Source: JACRBK01 sp964427955
Lineage (GTDB): Bacteria; Chloroflexota; Anaerolineae; Aggregatilineales; Aggregatilineaceae
Assembly: GCA_964427955.1 (NCBI GenBank)
Contig: CAYRWY010000142.1
Coordinates: 1 to 12,907, forward strand
Length of the DNA: 12,907 bases
Direction: 5' to 3'
Shown: one piece after another, positions 1-5,478 of the stretch
How the letters are laid out: every line of letters starts with the position of its first letter
How positions within the stretch are numbered: the stretch's first letter is position 1
Notes under the pieces: model-generated
The model's input: the letters and a program-made list of their open reading frames with translations, nothing else
What the model was told of the DNA's origin: nothing
Databases searched by the model: none
Program-made: the position numbers and the translations under genes

Positions 1-33
1 TCCAGACTTGGAGAGGGGATTTAGGGGTGAGGT
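1..33. repeat. Probable half of a dispersed GC-rich palindrome, cut by the window edge
   Basis: The window opens with TCCA, a four-base GACT loop and TGGA, and continues as a purine-rich arm (GAGAGGGGATTTAGGGGTGAGG) up to base 32. That is the inner end and right arm of what looks like a long hairpin whose left arm lies before base 1. Arms of this kind, with the form CCTCACCCCTAAATCCCC, are common dispersed repeats in Chloroflexota and cyanobacterial genomes (from memory). It sits just past the end of the minus-strand operon, so it could also act in ending transcription. Bases 34-61 between it and the MoaD-like stop codon show nothing else. Confidence 0.4.
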
Positions 34-61
34 ATGAATTCGCCAACAGCATCATATATCG

Positions 62-352
62 TTATCCCCCCAGCACCGGCGGGATCAGCATCAGGTCCCC
101 GGCCTGCTCGACCGGCGACTCCAGCCCTTGCAGAAAGTCGATGTGACGCCCATCGATCAAGCACTGAATCCCGGCGTGCAGATGCCCCTGCTCATCCAGA
201 ATTCGCGCGCCCAGCCTGGGATAGGCCCGGTTGATCGCCTGGAGCAGATCGGCCACCGTCGCGCCGGGTGCCACCTCGACCACCGCGACTTTGTCCCCGG
301 CCAACTGGCGCAACTGCGCCGACAGCCGGATCGTTTTGGTGATGGTGTTCAT
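62..352 (-). CDS. MoaD/ThiS-family ubiquitin-fold sulfur carrier, last gene of the AOR operon
   Basis: A 96-residue protein with the MoaD pattern: a charged N-terminal strand, the mid-region PGATVADLLQAI helix, and the C-terminal PPVLGG ending exactly in Gly-Gly. In this family the terminal glycine is adenylated and thiocarboxylated and donates sulfur to molybdopterin (or, in ThiS, to thiazole). Length is slightly above the usual 80-90 residues. It starts four bases after the aldolase stop, so it is very likely co-transcribed and possibly translationally coupled; the ribosome site is weak (AAGG only two bases from ATG). Lying downstream of an aldehyde ferredoxin oxidoreductase, it most simply serves the tungsto/molybdopterin cofactor of that enzyme. 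No MoaE or other cofactor gene is in the window, so it must work with partners elsewhere. ThiS-like or other sulfur-carrier roles cannot be excluded. Confidence 0.88.
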   Translation of the reverse strand: MNTITKTIRLSAQLRQLAGDKVAVVEVAPGATVADLLQAINRAYPRLGARILDEQGHLHAGIQCLIDGRHIDFLQGLESPVEQAGDLMLIPPVLGG

Positions 353-356
353 GGCC

Positions 357-968
357 TTACCACTTCGTATACGAGTCGCTCATCTTGCGATATTCGATCA
401 TCTCCTCGCCCAGCGCCTTGGAATAGAAGATGATCTCGGCGGCTTCTTCCAGCGCGTCCGTCCACTGGAATGCCTCGTCCAGCGTTTGACCGGTGGAAAA
501 GCTGCCATGCCCGCGCAAGAACACGATCTTGTAGGACTTGAGCGCGTCGGCGATGGTATCGGCCATCTGCCGGGTGCCGGATGCGAATTCGACCGCGACG
601 ACCGGGACTTTCTTGAGCAGGTACGATCCCTCGTTGTCGATGGGCACGATCTCGTCCCGCACCAGCGACAGCGCAATCGAGCGCCGGGGATGGGCGTGGA
701 CGACGGCCAGCGCGGGAGTCGCCTGGTAGATCGCGCGGTGCACGATCAATTCCGTCGAGGCCAGCACGACGCCGCTGTCGTTCTTGTCGACGCGCGTTTC
801 GATGATGTCCTGCGGCTTCAAACGGCCCAGCATCGCCCCGCGCCGCTTGATCAGGATGCGGTCGCCGTAGCGCACGCTGATGTTGCCGCCGTGCGAGGAC
901 ACCAGGTTATGCACGTACATGTCGCGGCCAATGTCGCGGAACATTTCATAGACACGTTGATCGATCAT
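357..968 (-). CDS. Class II aldolase, L-fuculose-1-phosphate aldolase type
   Basis: A 203-residue zinc-dependent class II aldolase/adducin-family protein. Expected reaction: cleavage of a 6-deoxy-ketose 1-phosphate to dihydroxyacetone phosphate and L-lactaldehyde, in the cytoplasm. Visible residues line up almost number for number with E. coli FucA: GGN with N29 in the phosphate-binding loop, catalytic glutamate E73 in STE, zinc ligands H91 and H93 in the HAHP motif, and H154 in RGHGSF. Length is close to FucA (215) and clearly shorter than E. coli RhaD (274), although the kinase in the operon is of the rhamnulokinase type. So the natural substrate (fuculose-1-P, rhamnulose-1-P or a C3 epimer) is open. 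The start codon overlaps the AOR stop as ATGA, with GAGG seven bases upstream inside the AOR gene, showing translational coupling. Confidence 0.93.
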   Translation of the reverse strand: MIDQRVYEMFRDIGRDMYVHNLVSSHGGNISVRYGDRILIKRRGAMLGRLKPQDIIETRVDKNDSGVVLASTELIVHRAIYQATPALAVVHAHPRRSIALSLVRDEIVPIDNEGSYLLKKVPVVAVEFASGTRQMADTIADALKSYKIVFLRGHGSFSTGQTLDEAFQWTDALEEAAEIIFYSKALGEEMIEYRKMSDSYTKW

Positions 969-2758
969 GGGAGCGCCTCGCTTGCCAGTTCCAGTAATCC
1001 CAGGGCACGTAATTTTGCCGGAGACGGGACGCCGTTCTGATCCCAGCCGCGCGTCCGGTAGTATTCTTCCAACATCGGTTCCAGGTGGCTGACCCAGCCT
1101 TCGCTGGCCCCGGTCGCCGGTTCGTTCAGCAGGCGCGGCGGCAGCGTATCGTCGGCGCGGGTGAAGCCCTCGCGCAGGTTGTACAGCCGCTCCAGGTTCC
1201 AGATGCGCTCGCCGGTCTTGATCAAGTCGCCGGTAGGATACTCGATCCCGGTCAGCGCCGTCAGCGCCCGCGCGAAATAATCGTCGGCGATGGCGATATG
1301 GGCGAATTTGCAGGCCACCAGCGAGTCGATCACGCTGGCGCTGTTCTGGTTCAGGATCACGAAGCTGGCCTTGCCCTGCACCTGCAAGCGGTCGATCAAC
1401 TTCGGCACGCCCAGCGCCTCCAGCCCCAGCATGTTGCCGCGCATGTGGCAGCCGCCGCGATTGCTGGTGGCGAACAGCAGCCCCTGACCCTGCATCCCGC
1501 GCGCATCGTAGGCGGGCATTTCCATCTTCTTGACGCTCATCGAGAGTTCGGGCGCGCCATATTTAGCCGCCAGCCGCGCGCTGCCCTCGGCCAGCTCGTC
1601 GCCCAGGTCGCGCCGGTAGGCGATGTTCTCCACCGCCTGGGTGAGCAGATCCGCCCGCCCAAACTGGAGATCGGTGTCGATCAGCCCACGCTGCGCCAGT
1701 TCCATCGCGCAGGCAATGGTCACGCCCGCCGAGATGGTGTCGAGACCCAACTCGTTGCACAAATAGTTGGCTTCGGCAATGGCTTCCAGGTCGTCGATGC
1801 CGCACATCGCGCCGAACGCCCAGGCCGTCTCATATTCCGGGCCTTCACCTTCGTGCTGTTTGGTCTTGGTGAGGCGCGTGCAGGCAATCGGGCAGGCCCA
1901 GCACGCCTCGTTGCTGACCAGGATCTCGTCGGTGATCGACTCACCGCTGATCGCTTCGGCGTTTTCGAAGTGCGTCTGCTGGGCATTGCGGGTCGGCAGC
2001 GCGCCAATCCCGTTCAGGATGTTCATCATCACCGGCGTGCCGAATTCCGGTAACGCCTGCGAGGTGATGGGATTGGCCTTGAGCATCTTGGTGGATTCGT
2101 ACTGCACGAAGCGGAAACGCTCTTTGTCCTGGAACTCGACGCGCTGGTCGCCCTCCACGACGATGGCTTTCAGGTTCTTGCTGCCCATCACCGCGCCAGG
2201 ACCGCCGCGTGCCGCCGCCCGTGCCACGTCGTTCATGATCGCGGCAAAGCGCACCAGCTTTTCGCCCGCCGGGCCGATGCACAATACGTTACGCTTATTC
2301 TTGTTCTGGCCGAGCGCCTCGCACGTCTGCGGGGAGGTCATGCCCCACAGGTGAGCGGCGTCTTTGATCTCGACGCGCTCCGGGTTCATTTCGATATACA
2401 CGGGACGGGCCGCGCGCCCCTTGATGATCATCACGTCGTACCCGGCGCGCTTGAAGCGCATTCCCCAGGTACCGCCCGAATTGGCGTCCAACACGGTCCC
2501 GGTCAGCGGGGACTTGGTGCTCACCGAAAAGCGGTTGCTGGTCTGAAACCCGGTGCCGGTCAAGGGTCCGGTGGCGATGATCAGCACGTTTTCCGGCGAA
2601 AGCGGGTCCACTTCGGGACCGACCAGGTCCCACAGCAGCCGGGTGCCCAGGCCGCGCCCGCCGATAAACTGCCGGGCCAATTCTGCATCCAGCGGGGCAG
2701 TCTCAATCTGTTCTGTGGTGAGGTCTACGATCAGAGTCCTACCCATCCAGCCATTCAT
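965..2758 (-). CDS. aor: Aldehyde:ferredoxin oxidoreductase (tungsten/molybdenum AOR family)
   Basis: A 597-residue protein matching the AOR family along its whole length. Numbered from the ATG at 2758: GGRG at 33-36, SNRFSVSTKSPLTG at 74-87 and RGGPGAVMGSKNLKAI at 184-199 in the N-terminal pterin domain; [4Fe-4S] cysteines C286, C289, C293 (CX2CX3C) and C483; the pterin-binding DARGMQGQ at 418 and ATSNRGGCHMRG at 430-441. The first three cysteines lie within two residues of those in Pyrococcus AOR. The family oxidises aldehydes to carboxylates with ferredoxin as acceptor. No small ferredoxin subunit lies nearby, which fits the single-subunit type. The ATG is preferred to an in-frame TTG at 2764 because AAGGGG (2766-2771) lies seven bases before it and only one base from TTG. 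Between a deoxysugar kinase and an aldolase that yields lactaldehyde, its likely substrate is L-lactaldehyde; this is inference. Confidence 0.95.
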   Translation of the reverse strand: MNGWMGRTLIVDLTTEQIETAPLDAELARQFIGGRGLGTRLLWDLVGPEVDPLSPENVLIIATGPLTGTGFQTSNRFSVSTKSPLTGTVLDANSGGTWGMRFKRAGYDVMIIKGRAARPVYIEMNPERVEIKDAAHLWGMTSPQTCEALGQNKNKRNVLCIGPAGEKLVRFAAIMNDVARAAARGGPGAVMGSKNLKAIVVEGDQRVEFQDKERFRFVQYESTKMLKANPITSQALPEFGTPVMMNILNGIGALPTRNAQQTHFENAEAISGESITDEILVSNEACWACPIACTRLTKTKQHEGEGPEYETAWAFGAMCGIDDLEAIAEANYLCNELGLDTISAGVTIACAMELAQRGLIDTDLQFGRADLLTQAVENIAYRRDLGDELAEGSARLAAKYGAPELSMSVKKMEMPAYDARGMQGQGLLFATSNRGGCHMRGNMLGLEALGVPKLIDRLQVQGKASFVILNQNSASVIDSLVACKFAHIAIADDYFARALTALTGIEYPTGDLIKTGERIWNLERLYNLREGFTRADDTLPPRLLNEPATGASEGWVSHLEPMLEEYYRTRGWDQNGVPSPAKLRALGLLELASEALP

Positions 2759-2801
2759 ACACAATCCCCTTCAAGCCACTTTTGATACTGCGAGCGATCT
2801 G

Positions 2802-4241
2802 CTAATCCGAGCCGAACAACTGCTGGAAGCGCGCCAACGCCTCGTCCCAGGCCACCGTGTGCCGGGGCACAAACCGGACCGTTTCCTGGGTGCGGCTCAA
2901 AATCTCGCGCGCCTGGGCCAGCGATCCGATCTCGCCCAGCGCCACCAACTGCACGATGGCATTGCCGAGTGCCGTGGCCTCATACGGGCCGACGACGACT
3001 TCGCGCCCGGTCGAATCGGCGGCCATCTGGCACAGCAGGTGATTCCGGCCCCCGCCGCCGATGATGTGCAGGCGATCCACCGGCTTATTCGCCAGCACCG
3101 CCAGCTTGTCGAGCGCCACGCGATATTTGAGCGCCAGGCTTTCGAGCACGGTGCGGATGATCTGGCCCACCGTTTCCGGTTCGGGCTGGCCGGTGCGGCG
3201 GCAGAAGGCGCGGATGCGGGTGGGCATGTCGCCCGGCGCCAGGAACTCGTCGGCGTTGGGATCGATCAGGGCGTAGAACGGCTCCGCGTCGCTGGCCAGG
3301 GCCGTGAGTTGATCGTAAGGGTAGACCGTGCCCTGGGCGGACCACGTCGCCCGGCACTGCTGGACGATCCACAGCCCGGCGACGTTCTTCAAAAACCGGA
3401 ACGTGCCCTCGAAGCCGCCTTCGTTGGTCACGTTCGCCGCGGCAGCAGCGGGGTTGATGATCGGCTGTTTGACTTCCAGGCCCAACAGGCTCCAGGTGCC
3501 GCTGCTGAGATAGGCGAAATTCTCGGTCACGGTCGGCACGGCGACGACCGCCGAGGCGGTATCGTGCGTGGTCGGGGCGATCACCGGGAGGCCGCGATAC
3601 TCCCCGCGCCGCGTGCCGGGCGGGATGATCGGCGGGAAAATGTCGGAGGGGATGCCCAACTCCGCCATCGTCGCGCGATCCCAGTCCTGCGTGCGGGGGT
3701 TATACAGCTCGGTGGTGGTGGCATGGGTGAATTCGCCGCCCATTTCGCCGCCCAGCCAGTACGTCAGCAGATCGGGGATCGACAGGTACGTCCGGGCCAT
3801 CTCCAACAGCGGGCTGTGCTGCTTCACCAGGCTGGCGATCTGAAAGAGGGTGTTCAACTGCATGACCTGGATGCCGGTCCGCTCGAAGACGGTGGCACGC
3901 GGCACGCGCTCGAAAACCCAATCGACCAGGCCATCGGTGCGGGAGTCCCGGTAGTGCACCGGGTTGCCCAGCATGTGGCCGTCGCGATCCAGCAGCGCGA
4001 AATCGACGCCCCACGCATCGACGCCGATGCTGCACGCCCCGGCGGGCACTTTGTCCAGGCCGGTCTGGATCTCGTTCCACAGCCGCAAAATATCCCAATA
4101 AAGTGTATTGTGAATGCAAGCAGGGGTATTGGTAAAACGGTGAATTTCGGTTTGTTCCAGGCGTTCGCCGTCGAACCGGACGTCCATCACACGCCCGGAC
4201 TCAGCACCCAGATCAACGGCAATAGCATGACATGCTTTCAT
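2802..4241 (-). CDS. rhaB: Rhamnulokinase-type FGGY sugar kinase
   Basis: A 479-residue FGGY-family kinase (E. coli RhaB is 489). RhaB landmarks are all present: AVDLGAESGR at 8-17 (phosphate loop), WDILRLW near 49, GVDAWGVDFALLD at 73-85, YRDSRT near 97, GIQVMQLNTLFQ at 123-134, the SIPDLLTYWL stretch at 154-163, the catalytic-base region THDTASAV with D227, YLSSGTWSLLG at 244-254, and a GGGGRN nucleotide-binding loop in the C-terminal domain. It phosphorylates a 6-deoxy-ketose (L-rhamnulose in characterised relatives) at O1 with ATP. The ATG at 4241 is preceded by AGGTGA at a normal distance, and a good promoter lies 36-71 bases upstream. It is the first gene of the catabolic operon; about 43 bases separate it from the AOR gene. 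L-fuculose as a second or main substrate is possible given the FucA-like aldolase. Confidence 0.95.
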   Translation of the reverse strand: MKACHAIAVDLGAESGRVMDVRFDGERLEQTEIHRFTNTPACIHNTLYWDILRLWNEIQTGLDKVPAGACSIGVDAWGVDFALLDRDGHMLGNPVHYRDSRTDGLVDWVFERVPRATVFERTGIQVMQLNTLFQIASLVKQHSPLLEMARTYLSIPDLLTYWLGGEMGGEFTHATTTELYNPRTQDWDRATMAELGIPSDIFPPIIPPGTRRGEYRGLPVIAPTTHDTASAVVAVPTVTENFAYLSSGTWSLLGLEVKQPIINPAAAAANVTNEGGFEGTFRFLKNVAGLWIVQQCRATWSAQGTVYPYDQLTALASDAEPFYALIDPNADEFLAPGDMPTRIRAFCRRTGQPEPETVGQIIRTVLESLALKYRVALDKLAVLANKPVDRLHIIGGGGRNHLLCQMAADSTGREVVVGPYEATALGNAIVQLVALGEIGSLAQAREILSRTQETVRFVPRHTVAWDEALARFQQLFGSD

Positions 4242-4283
4242 TGCATTTCACCTGCCGGGTTACGTTTTCTTTTGGCGAGTTTC

Positions 4284-4312
4284 AGAATACAGCACTGCCC
4301 TATGATTGTCAA
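4284..4312 (-). promoter_or_regulatory. Sigma70-like promoter of the kinase-AOR-aldolase-MoaD operon
   Basis: On the minus strand a perfect -35 box TTGACA (4307-4312) is followed after exactly 17 bases by TATTCT (4284-4289, 4 of 6 to consensus). The predicted start near 4277 gives a leader of about 36 bases to the kinase ATG. It lies in the 86-base gap after the regulator gene, so the catabolic operon can be transcribed independently of the regulator. Confidence 0.65.
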
Positions 4313-4313
4313 A

Positions 4314-4325
4314 TGATAAATATCA
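4314..4325. promoter_or_regulatory. Short perfect palindrome just upstream of the kinase promoter
   Basis: TGATA, two bases, TATCA forms a perfect 5-bp inverted repeat directly upstream of the -35 box and just past the regulator stop codon. It could be part of a protein-binding site, but it is short and AT-rich, so chance is a real alternative. Confidence 0.25.
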
Positions 4326-4327
4326 CG

Positions 4328-5116
4328 TCATGCGGATAGAACTTTGACCAGATCCACCCGCACGCCGCTGGCCCGGTAGTATTCGACCAGGTCGCGCGGG
4401 GCGTCTTCGGTCGTGATGATATGCTGCAAGCGGGCATCCGGGGCAATCGTGTAGGGGGCGACCTGGCCCCACTTGGTGCTGTCGATCAGCAACACCGACC
4501 GCACGCAGCGGGACAGCATGGCCTGCTTGGTCACCGCTTCGTCGGGGTCCACCTCGCTCGCACCGATCCCGGCGGCCAGACCGCGGCTGCTGAAAAAGCC
4601 CAGGTTCAGGTTGATGTCGGGCAGCCCTTCCAGTTGGCCCACGACGGAGATCGAATCCCGGCGCAGCCGCCCCCCGGTCATCAGGACCCGGTAATCGTCG
4701 CTGTCCAAAAAGCTCTGGGCCAGGATCAGGCTGTTGGTGACCAGGGTCAGTTTTCTGAACTTCTTCAGGTAGGGCACCAGGGCGTAAATGGTCGTGCTGC
4801 AATCCAGCGCGATGCTGAAGCCGTCCGAGACCAGGGACATGGCCATTTTGGCGATGGCGTCTTTTTCGCGGCGCATCTTGGTCAGACGCACGTTGAACGA
4901 CAGTTCCTTGAGGCTGCTGCTGCCCCCCTTGTAAACCGCTCCGCCATAGGTACGTTCGAGCAAGCCCTGTTCTTCCAGCGCGCGCAAATCCTGCCGGATG
5001 GTCACCTCGCTCACCAGCAGGGTCTCGCTGAGCTGCCTTACCGTCACTCGACCCGCCGTAGCGAGGGCATCCATGATGGCGCGGCGGCGTTCTTCCAAAA
5101 ATAACGAGTCGGGCAT
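4328..5116 (-). CDS. DeoR-family transcriptional regulator of the sugar locus
   Basis: A 262-residue DeoR/GlpR-type regulator. The N-terminal winged helix-turn-helix covers about residues 7-60, with VTVRQLSETLLVSEVTIRQDL as the recognition region and the family's RTYGG turn at 55-59. The C-terminal sugar-phosphate-sensing domain (DeoRC, an isomerase-like fold) starts at E84-K85 and shows DCSTT (105-109), TGG (147-149), GIGASEVDPDEA (183-194) and DSTKWG (212-217). Such proteins usually repress catabolic genes and let go when a phosphorylated pathway intermediate binds; here that would be the ketose 1-phosphate. It lies between the catabolic and transport operons. A perfect inverted repeat starts 22 bases upstream of its ATG, suggesting autoregulation. 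The ribosome site GGAG (5127-5130) is 10 bases from the ATG and sits inside the palindrome GGAGCGCTCC (5121-5130). Repressor rather than activator action is the family default, not shown. Confidence 0.93.
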   Translation of the reverse strand: MPDSLFLEERRRAIMDALATAGRVTVRQLSETLLVSEVTIRQDLRALEEQGLLERTYGGAVYKGGSSSLKELSFNVRLTKMRREKDAIAKMAMSLVSDGFSIALDCSTTIYALVPYLKKFRKLTLVTNSLILAQSFLDSDDYRVLMTGGRLRRDSISVVGQLEGLPDINLNLGFFSSRGLAAGIGASEVDPDEAVTKQAMLSRCVRSVLLIDSTKWGQVAPYTIAPDARLQHIITTEDAPRDLVEYYRASGVRVDLVKVLSA

Positions 5117-5138
5117 ATTAGGAGCGCTCCCATCAAAA

Positions 5139-5160
5139 GATACACTAAATAACGTGTATC
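5139..5160. promoter_or_regulatory. Perfect 7-bp inverted repeat, candidate operator of the DeoR regulator
   Basis: GATACAC and GTGTATC are perfect mirror arms 8 bases apart, 22 bases in all, with half-site centres 15 bases apart. The element begins 22 bases upstream of the regulator start and overlaps the -10 area of its candidate promoter, the usual place for an autoregulatory operator. Binding by the neighbouring DeoR protein is inferred. Confidence 0.5.
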
Positions 5161-5182
5161 AAAATACAACATAAGCAGTCAA
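5154..5182 (-). promoter_or_regulatory. Candidate promoter of the DeoR-family gene
   Basis: On the minus strand, TTGACT (5177-5182) is a near-consensus -35 box. After 17 bases comes ATACAC (5154-5159), or after 16 bases GATACA, a weak -10. The -10 lies inside one arm of the 5139-5160 inverted repeat, so a protein bound there would block this promoter. Confidence 0.35.
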
Positions 5183-5227
5183 AAGTAAAAGAAGGTTAGT
5201 GATATTTCGATATAAACCACTATATGC

Positions 5228-5250
5228 CTATTTACACCGTCTGTAAACAG
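5228..5250. promoter_or_regulatory. Second inverted repeat in the divergent region, candidate operator
   Basis: CTATTTACA and TGTAAACAG are 9-base arms with one mismatch around a five-base CCGTC centre; the inner six bases of each arm match perfectly. Its sequence differs from the 5139-5160 repeat, so it may be bound by a different protein. It lies about 60-110 bases upstream of the first plus-strand promoter candidate. Confidence 0.35.
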
Positions 5251-5307
5251 GGAGACGGGCATCTTGATAGAATCTGAGAGGAAATCGCGACCTGACCCAT
5301 CCAAAAT

Positions 5308-5337
5308 TTGAGGACCCGTTTGCTTTCGAGATATTAT
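5308..5337 (+). promoter_or_regulatory. Candidate promoter of the epimerase-transporter operon (distal)
   Basis: TTGAGG (5308-5313) and TATTAT (5332-5337) are 18 bases apart, matching the sigma70 consensus at 4 and 5 of 6 positions. Transcription from about 5344 would give a 135-base leader before the epimerase-like gene. Confidence 0.4.
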
Positions 5338-5408
5338 GGTGTAAAATGGAATGAAATTCAAAATAAGCCCGTTTTCCATTGCCACCAAGTTTATTAATAA
5401 AACGACTG

Positions 5409-5437
5409 TTGCGCACTTAAGGTCAACTCAATATAAA
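5409..5437 (+). promoter_or_regulatory. Candidate promoter of the epimerase-transporter operon (proximal)
   Basis: TATAAA (5432-5437) is a good -10 box; 17 bases upstream TTGCGC (5409-5414) is a poor -35. A start near 5444 would leave a leader of about 35 bases. It competes with the distal candidate at 5308-5337; the sequence alone does not decide. Confidence 0.3.
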
Positions 5438-5478
5438 ACGGGCCGTCCCTTACCTCCATATTATGAGCGCGATGGGCC

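Larger units (their letters stand above)
5117..5478. other. AT-rich divergent regulatory region, no gene seen
   Basis: These 362 bases separate the minus-strand regulator from the plus-strand epimerase-like gene and are much richer in A+T than the genes on either side. They hold the inverted repeats and promoter candidates listed separately. Short reading frames on the minus strand here have no ribosome site or recognisable product. The stretch just before the epimerase ATG lacks a clear Shine-Dalgarno. Confidence 0.8.

Noticed and set aside
231..1040. Plus-strand frame opposite the aldolase
   Set aside because: The minus-strand frame carries all aldolase active-site residues; the plus-strand product is low-complexity Arg/Asp/Val-rich and has no recognisable domain.
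2759..2764. TTG start two codons upstream for the AOR
   Set aside because: AAGGGG is only one base from the TTG but seven from the ATG at 2758.
2553..4316. Long plus-strand reading frame (587 codons) opposite the kinase gene
   Set aside because: It is the antisense of a clear FGGY kinase and the upstream end of the AOR gene. The translation is rich in Arg, Gly, His and Ala without family motifs, as expected from GC-rich codon periodicity.
5202..5213. ATAT-TTCG-ATAT small inverted repeat
   Set aside because: Four-base arms in AT-rich DNA are expected by chance.
5179..5416. Two small minus-strand frames in the divergent intergenic region
   Set aside because: AT-rich, no ribosome site, no recognisable product, and they overlap each other and the promoter elements.
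5344..5478. Possible riboswitch or structured leader before the epimerase-like gene
   Set aside because: The distal promoter would give a 135-base leader, but no known aptamer motif or strong hairpin with a T-run was seen.
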